From contig WRLM01000004.1 of NCBI GenBank assembly GCA_009777615.1, forward strand, positions 124,001 to 188,000: DNA of 64,000 nt, in the 5' to 3' direction. Each line of letters starts with the position of its first letter. The stretch's first letter is position 1. Shown piece by piece: positions 15,792 to 26,400 of this stretch. The position numbers were made by a program, and so were the translations under genes. This stretch comes from Candidatus Methanoplasma cognatum. Its GTDB lineage: Archaea > Thermoplasmatota > Thermoplasmata > Methanomassiliicoccales > Methanomethylophilaceae. Below the pieces are notes generated by a model. It searched no databases and was not told where the DNA came from. It saw only the letters and a list, made by a program, of their open reading frames with translations.

Positions 15792-16856
15792 ATGTCTGGA
15801 CAACGAAGCATACAAACGACAGATTCGGGGTTTTCGGAGTGGGTGGCTACCCTCAAGATGAAGATCCATTCTGCACAGAATAAATTAGTGTTCTCTGTCA
15901 ACTCGCAGGTGCTTGAGTTATACTGGGAGATTGGGCGGGATATAACAGAAAAACAACAAAACTCAAACTGGGGGAGCGGACTTGTCGAACAAGTGGCCGA
16001 AGAACTCAAGCGGGATTTTCCGGATGTCAAAGGCTTTTCGCGCCGTAACATCTATGCCATTTTGCAGTGGTATAAGTTCTATTCTCAAAGGTATCAATTT
16101 GTGCCACACGGCGTGGCACAATTACCGTGGGGCCATAACAGGCTTATTGTGACGAAGGTAAAGGACATCGACGAAGCTGAATTTTATTGCAAGGCAGCTG
16201 CTCAGAACGCCTGGGACAGGGACACTTTAGAGATACAGATCGAAAACGAATATCGCCTGAAAGCTGGGAATTCCACACACAATTTTAGCAGTACACTACC
16301 AGCAAAACACTCTGAGCTTGCAGAGCAGGTTCTGAAAGATCCGTACAACTTCGATTTCCTCGGTTTGGAGAACGATGCTTTGGAAAAAGCAATAGAGGCC
16401 GAACTTACAAAGAACATCACTCATTTCCTGCTTGAACTTGGAAGGGGTTTCGCATTCCTCGGCAGGCAGTATAAGATAGAGATCGGCGAGAACGATCATT
16501 TTCTTGATATGCTGTTCTACCATGTTGAACTGCGATGCTACATTGTGATAGAACTCAAGGCTGGCAGATTCATTCCAGAATATGCTGGCAAACTCAATTA
16601 TTACCTGTCGGCGGTTGACAGCCAATTACGAAAACAGGGCGATAATCCCACAATCGGCATTCTTTTGTGCAGAAGGAAAAACAAAATAGATGCGGAGTAC
16701 GCCCTGCGGGATGTCCGTAAGCCGATGGGCATCAGCGAGTATGTGCTGACGAACTCTGTCCCGGACGATATCAAGCTGAAACTGCCCTCTGTGGAAGAAC
16801 TTGAGCGCGAACTGGAGAAACAGCACCGTAATTCATCAATTGATAATCCCGAATAA
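15792..16856 (+). CDS. DUF1016 / YhcG-type PDDEXK nuclease protein
   Basis: The 354-residue protein has the N-terminal DUF1016 helical domain (LVFSVNSQVLELYWEIGRDI, then WGSGLVEQVAEEL) and a C-terminal PDDEXK-like domain (FLDMLFYHVELRCYIVIELK, with D and the E-x-K pair at about residues 240-257). Homologues associate with defence and restriction loci and with RhuM genes in bacteria. An upstream TTG at 15777 would add five residues. Base composition is AT-richer than the flanking ileS, consistent with transfer. A broken RhuM gene lies directly downstream on the other strand. Confidence 0.82.
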   Translation: MSGQRSIQTTDSGFSEWVATLKMKIHSAQNKLVFSVNSQVLELYWEIGRDITEKQQNSNWGSGLVEQVAEELKRDFPDVKGFSRRNIYAILQWYKFYSQRYQFVPHGVAQLPWGHNRLIVTKVKDIDEAEFYCKAAAQNAWDRDTLEIQIENEYRLKAGNSTHNFSSTLPAKHSELAEQVLKDPYNFDFLGLENDALEKAIEAELTKNITHFLLELGRGFAFLGRQYKIEIGENDHFLDMLFYHVELRCYIVIELKAGRFIPEYAGKLNYYLSAVDSQLRKQGDNPTIGILLCRRKNKIDAEYALRDVRKPMGISEYVLTNSVPDDIKLKLPSVEELERELEKQHRNSSIDNPE

Positions 16857-16914
16857 AACCTGCGCCTGTCAGGTTGTGCTTTGTGTCGGATGTGTTCAAC
16901 ACAGTTTTCAGGAC

Positions 16915-17222
16915 GCCCCTGTCCGATTTCACCCTGTAGCCGACCGACAAAACCACGTCGAGGCTGTAGTAAGCCACCTGGTATGTTTCCCATCTGCTGC
17001 AGTTGTCGCAAAATTTGCGACAGAGGATAACCCGCATAGTTCCTCCCTCAGCGCATTGTTGATGTGCTTGCAGATGGTCTTCACGTCCCTGCCGAATAGG
17101 AGGGATATCTGATGTCTGTTCAACCAGACCGTCTCGTTCTCGAACCGGACCTCCAGCTCGAGCGAGCTGTTCGGGTGATAGAGGATCATCTCCCACTTGT
17201 CGTGTTGCTGCTGCGGCCCCAT
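16915..17222 (-). pseudogene. Virulence RhuM family protein, frameshifted and truncated
   Basis: Starting at 17222 the reading matches RhuM: LELEVRFENETVWLNRHQIS, then LFGRDVKTICKHINNALREE and SVANFATTAADGK. The frame is then lost. The continuation TYQVAYYSLDVVLSVGYRVKSDRG, a clear RhuM segment, lies in another frame after a one-base shift near 16986-16990. Homology stops soon after, well short of the usual 300 or so residues. The gene is therefore dead or encodes only a short fragment. RhuM and DUF1016 genes are frequent neighbours of restriction systems. Confidence 0.8.
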
Positions 17223-17421
17223 TGTAACAGTTAGGCATCACTCCTTCCCTCCTGTAAAAGGCGCTGACTGCAGTCATCCACGTAGCGTGGGGGATAATGG
17301 TGTCCTTTGGGCTCGACATGAGGCAATACCCAAGAAGGGGGCAGGGCACCCATCGTCTAACGCTACCGGCGCGGGGCATTGGGCCGTCAGCCGGTTTTGA
17401 ATTTACATTATAATAAATGTC

Positions 17422-17454
17422 GAAAGGAGAAGGGGGTATTCCCCTCCTCCCTTC
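17422..17454. terminator. Long hairpin beside the adhesin 3' end
   Basis: GAAAGGAGAA plus a G run (17422-17436) pairs with the C-rich arm at 17441-17454 around TATT. The stem has about 14 pairs including two G.U pairs and one bulge. On the + strand TGTTTTTG follows. It lies 20 bases past the adhesin stop, so it probably ends that transcript; direction is uncertain. Confidence 0.5.
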
Positions 17455-17474
17455 TGTTTTTGAAAATATTTCAC

Positions 17475-20400
17475 TTAAGTTGCGTTCTTACGAAACAATA
17501 CGACCGCTCCTCCAATACATACCGCGACGATCCCAACGGCGACCACTGCTACCCACAGCAGGACATTGCCGTTGTCGCCGCCGCTTTCACCGGTGCCGAC
17601 CTCCAGCGTTATGGTGGCATAGCCGTCGGTGAACTCCGCCGTGTACTGGTAGATACCGGGGGCAAGCGTTCCGAGGTAGCTCTCATCGAATGTTATGAGA
17701 GTGTTCTCTCCCACTGTGTAGTCCGCAGTATCCACGACCTCGTTCACGAGCATCAGTCTCAGGAAATTGCTGCCAGGAGCGTCGATCCTCCATTCCGAAC
17801 CGCCGGTGCCATTCCACGGGCCGGGCTGTTCGGTTACGGGATACTCTGTCTGTCCGGACCTCGTATCCTTGACAGCTATGCTCAGGGACGGGTTCGGACC
17901 GCCGCTCATCGCAAAGGTCAAGGTATAAGCGCCTGCGCCCAGCGTCGAAAGATACTCCTTCTTGATCGTGTAGGAGTTTCCGCTTACCGTGTAGTCGGTT
18001 CCCGCGTTCAGGGTGTATGTCCCCAGCCTTATTGCCGATAACGTATAGATTCCGGGAGACAGAGTGACTACGATGTCCCTGTATTCAACGGAGGATGTGT
18101 TCTCATCGAACGAAGCGGATGACAGGCTGATGCTTGCGTTGGTATTATTTGTGCCACCGCCCCCTCCTCCGCTGCTCTTCGTGAAGGTCATTGTTATCAC
18201 CGCGCTGTCGGTCATCCCCGTCTTGACGGCGAATGCTTTGACCGTAGCGGTGGCAGAAAGGGTGAACGCTCCGGTGTAGAGTGTGCTTCCGATGGTAGGC
18301 ACAGAACCGTCCAGTGTGTAGTAGATATCCGCGCCCGCAGTCGCACAGGAGAGGCTCACATTCTGGGTCGCAGCGAACGTTCCGCCGTTAGGAGATGCCG
18401 TCGGCGTCTTTACCTGGAACAACGGCAGAGTCACGGTGCTGCTGACCGCTCCGCTGGCATTGTAACCGGGTTTATCCGCCATGCGCTTGTATCCTGTCAC
18501 AGTCTCGCCTGGCAGACAGCTCTTCGTGTTGACGGTGTTCCATGTAATTCCGTCAAAGCTGTATTCCGCGCCTGCTGTGAGGGGGATCGTCACGGTATAT
18601 GACGTATCGCCCACGCCGGCATAAGACAGCGTGAATGCTGCCGGCGGGTTCTGAGGCAGGTTGTCAGTGTTGACGGTCACCGTCGACGCGAGGGAAGCAT
18701 TGTTTGTCAATGTGTCCACGAACCTTATCCCCAGCAAAACATTCTCAGCGGCGGGCGATGTGTAAGTGTTCGTCGGAACCCATGTCGTGCCGCCGTCGAA
18801 GCTGTATTCAGCGCCCGTCACAGCGGTTATTGTCACAGTCTTCGGGAAGCCTCCCGATGAGATGCTGTAATCCAGCGGCGGGGCCGCTTGATTCAGTTTG
18901 CTGAATACCACAGCGCCGGTGTTACCGACCGCGCCGGCTTCCTGGGTGGCCGTCTCCTTCATTCTGACATAGAAGGTATGGCTTGACGAAGGCGCAATGC
19001 CGGAAAAGACATTACTGTCCTGCCATGTTACTCCGTCCGTACTGTACTCGGCGCCGGCTATCGGCGTCATTGTGTAGATGAAGGTCGTGTTATCATTTGT
19101 TCCGTAGGATCCGGTGACCGAAGCGGGAGCTGCGGGCCCTGCGATCTTGTCGATCGTCTGTCCTGCCAGGCTGTACGGAGAGTTTGTTATGGTGTAGTTG
19201 TTCGCCAAAGCTGTGCCGCCGAGGGTCACCGTCACTGTGACCGTCTTGCCCGTGCCTGCATTTGCGTTATCGAAGACACCTGATGCGGTGTAATCCGTTC
19301 CGAGGACAAGACTCTCGCCGCCTACCAGACCGGAGAACGTGACGCTGTTCACTGTTGCCGCTGTGGTGTTGTCATATGTCTTTGCGTTAATGGAGGCATT
19401 GGTTATGGTTATCCCCGCCTTGCTGATCGTCCCATTGGAGAACATAGGCTGCGCAGTCGGCACGAGGTACTTCCATGCGTCTGTGCCAGCTATACCGTAG
19501 CCTGCGGCAGTCACGCCGATGCTCGTTCCTGCATTCGCGCTGTTGAACACGACGGTGCCGTTCGATACTGTTACGTCATCGCTGTTTATCACGCCGCTCA
19601 GCGCAGGCTGAGCGGTTGCGGTTGCAGCCGCTGTCCCGTCATAGGTCTTGTTGCTGGCCGTGCCTGCGGCGGTCCATGTCAGCTGTTTCTTCGAAATCGT
19701 GAAGGATGCGCTTCCGATTCCGGCGTAGTCATTGCTGACGAGCGTGGCCGTCACAGTATACGTTCCCGGCTCGGTCGGCTTACTGGATGAACTGTACGGT
19801 GTGCTTGAACCATCGCTCAGAGTCCCGGTGTAGAACCAGGTGAAAGTGTTTCCGCCCGCGCCCGCCGATGCGCTCGGATTGCCGAGCGTACCGCCGTAGG
19901 TGATGTTCCCCAGCGCATTGACGGTTACGGTGACCGGGGTCTTGTCCACACACTGCAGTGTCACGGTAGCGGCTATTGTGCCGTAGTTCTGTGTCTGTAT
20001 CGAGATGTCTATTGTCGCCGTGAACGCGCTCCCGACAGGCATGCTGTTCACACTCACCATGAGAGTGTCGCCGCTGATGCTCGGTGACCCGTTGATTATG
20101 CTGCCAGTGTCGGTCACGGTGCCGACAGTATAGCTCACAGCGCCGAGATTGCCGGCGGGCACGGTGACGCCAAATGCCAAGGGGATGCCGAGGACGCCCG
20201 CCGCGTCGCCGTTCAGGAGATCCTTTGTGATGTCCGGAGCCGCGCCGGCGTAAGTCGCAGTGCCAATCGTCTGACCTGCCAGGCTGTATGGGGAGTTTGT
20301 TATGGCGTAGTTGTTCGCCAAAGCGGTTCCGCTGAGAGCTACCGTCACGGTGACCGTCTTGCCCGTGCCTGCATTTGCGTTATCGAAGACACCTGATGCG

Positions 20401-23400
20401 GTGTAATCCGTTCCGAGGACGAGACTCTCGCCGCCTGCCAAGCCGGAGAACGTGACGCCGTTCACTGTTGCCGCTGTGGTGTTGTCATATGTCTTCGCGT
20501 TGACAGAGGCATTGGCGATCGTTAACGATGCCTTGTCGATCGTTCCATTGGCGAAAGAAGGCTGTGCTGACGGTGCGGTGTATTTCCATGCGCCCGTACC
20601 GGCTATGCCGTAGCCCGAAGCCGTCACACCGATGCTTGTTCCTGCGTTCGCAGTGTTGAACGCAACGGTGCCGTTCGATACTGTTACGTCATCGCTGTTT
20701 ATCACGCCGCCCAATGTGGGCTGAGTGGCCGCCGTTGCGGTAGCGAACCCGTCATAGGTCTTGTCGGTGACGGTTCCGGATGTTGCCCATGTGAGCTGCT
20801 TCGGGAAGATTGTGAATGTCGCGCTTCCGCTTCCGGCGTAGTCATCGCTGACGAGAGTGGCCGTTACGGTGTAGTTACCGGGTTCGGTTGGCTTACTGGA
20901 TGAACTGTACGGTGTGCTCGAACCGTCGCTCAGCGTGCCGGTGTAGGACCAGGTGAAAGTGCTTCCGCCGTCGCTGGCGACAGCGCTCGGATCCCCGAGC
21001 GTGCCGCCGTAGGTGATGTCGGCGGGTGCGGTGACCGTTACGGTGACGGGAGTCTTGTCTACGCACTGTAGTGTCACCGTCGCGGCTATGGTCCCGTAGT
21101 TCTGTGTTTGGATAGATATGACGATTGTCGCAGTGAACGTGCTTCCCACAGGCATATTGTTAACACCCACTGTTAGGGTGCTACCGCTGACGCTCGGTGA
21201 TCCGTCAATGATGCTGCCCGCATCCGTCACTGTCCCTGTTGAATAGCTTACTGTGCCGAGGGTACCGACAGATACGGTTATGCCGAACGCCAGGGGGATA
21301 CTGAATGTATCCGCGAAGCCGTTCAGGACATTCTGGCTTATGTTCGGGGCCGGGCCGCTGTATGTCGCAGTACCGATGGTCTGTGCCGTTAGGCTGTACG
21401 GGGAGTTTGTTACCGTATAGTTGTTTGCCAATGCGGTGCCGCTGAGAGCTACCGTCACGGTGACCGTCTTGCCGGAGCCTGCGTCCGCAGTGTCGAAGAT
21501 GGCGGATGCGGTGTAATCGGTGTCGAGGGTCAGGCTCTCGCCGCCTGCCAAGCCGGAGAACGTGACGCTGTTCACTGTTGCCGCTGTGGTGTTGTCATAT
21601 GTCTTCGCGTTGACAGAGGCATTGGCGATCGTTAACGATGCCTTGTCGATCGTTCCGTTGGCGAAAGAAGGCTGTGCTGATGGTGCGGTGTATTTCCATG
21701 CGCCCGTACCGGCTATGCCGTAGCCTGATGCAGTGACGGCGATGTTCGTTCCGGCGTTCGCAGTGTTGAACGCGACTGTGCCGTTCGATACTGTTACGTC
21801 ATCGCTGTTTATCACGCCGCCCAATGTGGGCTGAGTGGCCGCCGTTGCGGTAGCGGACCCATCATAGGTCTTGTCGGTGACGGTTCCGGATGTTACCCAT
21901 GTGAGCTGCTTCGGGAAGATCGTGAATGTCGCGCTTCCGCTTCCGGTGTAATAGTCGCTCACGAGGGTCGCCGTTATGGTGTAGTTACCGGGTTCGGTCG
22001 GCTTACTGGATGAACTGTACGCAGTGCTTGTTCCGTCGCTCAGCGTCCCGGTGTAGAACCAGGAGAAAGTGCTTCCGCCGTCGCTGGCGACAGCGCTCGG
22101 ATCCCCGAGCGTGCCGCCGTAGGTGATGTCGGCGGGTGCGGTGACCGTTACGGTGACGGGAGTCTTGTCCGCGCATTGAAGCGTCACCGTCGCGGCTATG
22201 GTCCCGTAGTTCTGCGTTATTATGCTGATGGGTATGGTCGCTGAGAACGCGCTTCCGGCGGGCATGTTGTTCACGTACACCGTGAGGGTGCTGCCGCTGA
22301 CGCTTGGCGATCCGTCAATGATGCTACCCGCATCCGTCACTGTCCCTGTTGAATAGCTTACCGTGCCGAGAGTACCCACCGTTACCGAGGGGTTGAGTCC
22401 TGACAGCAGAATGAAGAAGGTGTCTGTCATGCCGTTTATGACAACCTGATCTATGTTAGGGGATGCGCCGCTGTATGTCGCAGCGTCGATCGTCTGGCCT
22501 GTCAGGCTGTACGGGGAGTTGGTTATGGCGTAGTTGTTTGCCAATGCGGTGCCGCTGAGAGCTACCGTCACGGTGACCGTCTTGCCGGAGCCTGCGTCCG
22601 CAGTGTCGAAGACGGCGGATGCGGTGTAATCGGTGTCGATGGTCAGGCTATCGCTGCCTGCCAAGCCGGAGAACATGACGCCGTTCACTGTTGCCGCTGT
22701 GGTGTCATCGTATGTCTTCGCGCTAATGGAGGCACCGGTGATCGTTAACGATGCCTTGTCAATAGTTCCGCTGGCGAAAGAAGGCTGTGCTGACGGCGCG
22801 GTGTATTTCCATGCGCCCGTACCGGCTATGCCGTAGCCTGATGCGGTGACGGCGATGTTCGTTCCGGCGTTCGCAGTGTTGAACGCAACGGTGCCGTTCG
22901 ATACCGTTACATCATCGCTGTTTATCACGCCGCTCAGCGTAGGCTGAGTGGCCGCTGTGGCGGTAGCGGACCCATCATAGGTCTTGTCGGCGACGGTACC
23001 GTCTGCATTCCATGTGAGCTGCTTCGGAGAGATCGTGAACGTTGCGCTTCCGTCGCCCTCGTAACTGTTGCTGACCAAAGTGGCAGTTACAGTATAGTTA
23101 CCGGGTTCGGACGGCTTATTGGGCGAACTGTACGTTGTGCTTGAACCGTCGCTCAGCGTCCCGGTGTAGAACCAGGTGAAAGTGCTTCCGCCGTTGCTGG
23201 CGACAGCGCTCGGATCTCCGAGTGTGTCGCCGTATGTGATGCCGGCGGGTGCGGTGACGGTCACAGTAGCAGGTATTTTTACTGTGCTCAGAACCTCCGC
23301 CGCGCCGTAGGTGACTGCGCCCGCAGATGCGCGGACGGCGCCTGTCTGGTCATAAGCAAGGGCAGCAAGGATGGCTGCTTTCTGTCCTGCATCAAAGCCG

Positions 23401-26400
23401 CTGAGATCTGAATCTGTTATCGCCGAGGCCGTGCCGTCTGCGATGCCCCCCTCAAGTACGGGGTAAGTGTTGGTCAGAGGATCGAAAACATTCGTCCCGA
23501 ACACATCCGCATGGGTCACGCCGGATTCCCCCTCGATAAGGTTACTTCCGGTGGTGAAGTCGATGGTTCCTAAGCTACTTTCGTAAGTCTGCAAAGGTGT
23601 CGTTCCCCCATACATGTTCCCGGTCACGATGCAGTTGTAAAGATACGCAGACATATTGTCGCCTGCAACAATCCCTCCTCCTATATTGTCAGTAACTGTT
23701 GTGTGGAAAATATATGTCTCCTCGGCGCAGCTGAGCGCGCCTATGTTGTCTGATATGTTCTCATAGAAGGTGTTGTTGACCAGGATCAGCGATGCGCTTC
23801 CATATCCGCTCACGCCGGCCCCGTTATGTGCCTTGTTGCCTGTGAATACACAATCTATCAGGATAACGTCCCCGCCAACCGCCGACACAACTCCGCCGCC
23901 ATCAATTTCTGCTTCATTGCCGATGAATACGCAGCCAGTAAAGGTAGCTTTCAATACACATGCTCCGCCTCCGAATCCGCCGCTGCCGGTGTCACTTGCG
24001 GCATTATCGGTAAATATACAATCGGTAAAGGCGGCATCTGTTACATACACTCCTCCGCCGTTACCGTTCGCCGTGTTGCCGGTAAAGGTGCAGTTGGTTA
24101 TTACGGAGATGCCGTCCAGCCCTGCCCCTCCGCCGTTGCTGCCGTCCGCTTCATTGCCAGTGAATACGCAACCTGTCAGGGAGGCATCTCCCCAGGCGAA
24201 CACTCCTCCGCCGGCGTAGGATGAGAAGTTGTCGATGAAGGTGCAGTCCATCACGGCGATATAGCCGCTATAGCCGACCAGTGCCGCCCCTCCCCCATGA
24301 CCGTCCGTGTACGCTATGTTGCCTATGAAGACACAGTCAGTCAGTGTAGAGCCGTTCCATACATAAACGCCGCCGCCGTGGGCCGCGGTGTTGTTAGTGA
24401 AAACACAGTTTTTCAGGTCCCCGTCATTATTCACAAACGCGCCGCCGCCGAATTCGACCGATTCATTGCTGATGAAGGCGCAGCCTTCCAGATCCGCATT
24501 GTTATACACAAACGCGCCGCCGCCGTAGTACGCTTCATTGTCGACGAAAACACAACCTTGCAGGTTCGCATCAATATATACATACAAGCCGCCGCCGTAG
24601 TCGCCTGCCGCATTGCCGATGAAGACGCAGCCTTCCAGATCCGCATTGTTATACACAAACGCGCCGCCGCCTCTGTATGCTCCGTTGCCGATGAAGACGC
24701 AGCCCTCCAGGTTCGCATCGTTATCCACATACGCGCCGCCGCCGTAGTTGCTTGCCGCATTGCCGATGAAGACGCAGCCCTCTAGGTTCGCATCGTTAAA
24801 TGCTGCCAAGCCGCCGCCGTAGTCGCCTGCCGCATTGCCGATGAAGACGCAGCCCTCTAGGTTCGCATCACCGACCACCACAGCACCGCCGCCGGCGCCC
24901 GCTGATGCGGTGTTACCGGCGAAAACACAGTTTGTCATTTTTGCATCGCCGCCTATATACACTCCGCCGCCACTGTCGGTCGTAGCATTGTGAACGAAAA
25001 CACAGTTTGTCAGGACAGCATCCCCATTCACTATCACCCCACCGCCGTAGCCCCCTTCATTAGCGACGAAAACGCAGGTTTGTGCGACGATCGAATCGTT
25101 GCTGCCTATGCCGCCGCCCATGTTACTACTGTCTGCATACCCGTTCATGATCGCAAGGCCGTAATAATAGGATGTTCCCGGCGTTCCAGACGGCACTGCG
25201 TGGGTGAACACCCTCGTCTCTCCGCTCCCGTCCACGATGACCTCAGGGTCGCCGTCGCTTCCTAGGCGGCCGACGATCATCACGTCGTTAAAGAAAGACA
25301 CCCCGCCGCCGGCGGTCGATGTCAGCCCAATATAGAACACGCTCGTGCCGTCGACAGTGTTGACGGCATCGAAATACACCACGCGCTTGTCAGGCAACGG
25401 CGCGGTAGCATACGAATCAGCCGCGCCCACGCGATTGCGGAGGGAGCCGGTCGTGTTGTCGTTATAGCTGTTGGTAACGATCCAGCTCATTGCAGTCCAG
25501 TTGACCGCGCCGTAGAGACATGCGGCGCCCGCATTCCCGCGGTAGTTGCCCGCAGCATCGGACTCGTGGCCGGCGATCACGTTTGCGCCGTCTGCCACTC
25601 CGGGTAGGGGCATTATGTAGTTGAATGTGAGGACATTGTCGCCGAACGCATCCGCATAGTTCGCGATCAGCTTGTTGTCGCCTGATACGCCTTGATTGGA
25701 ATCACCTCCCAAGGTGTCTGATGTCATAAGGCAGTTCTCAATCGTTATAGAACCGGAAACAACATTCACATTGTATGCAGTTGCCCCCCCGCTGTTGTTG
25801 GCGAGGGTACTGTGGTACAGGACCGCACTATAAATGGCAGATATAACGCCAGCATTGCCGCCGGAAACGGAATCTGCATAGAAGCTGCAGTTTTCGGCAT
25901 AGACATTCCCGGAATAGACCGTGCCTCCCGTTGAACTGTTGTCTGTAAATCCGCAATCTGTTATGGTGATGTCGTTGTAAGCATCCACTGCGCTTCCGTA
26001 AATTGCTTTGTTTCCAGTGAAGGTGCAGCTGGTAACAATGGCGTCGCCGTTGCTTACATACACCCCGCCGCCGTTGCTCGCTTCATTGCCGATGAATGTG
26101 CAGCCTGTCAGTTCGGCATCACCGTTGCTTACATACACCCCGCCGCCGTTGCTCGCTTCATTGCCGACGAATGTGCAGCCGGTAACAATGGCGTCGCCGC
26201 TGTCTACATAAATCCCGCCGCCGGAGGCGGATGTGGCCGTATTGCCGATGAATGTGCAGCCTGTCAGTTCGGCATCACCGTTTGCAGCGCCCAATCCCCC
26301 TCCTATGATCGAGGTGTTGCCGATGAATGTGCAGTTCGCTAATGTAGTGGCACCATCCGCAAAGGCGCCGCCACCGGCGCCGCCAAGAGATATATTATTT

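Noticed and set aside
24430-24880. Regular 72-75-base repeats that could suggest a CRISPR array
   Set aside because: The repeats are in frame, encode beta-helix coils, and lack unique spacers between identical short repeats; no cas genes are present.
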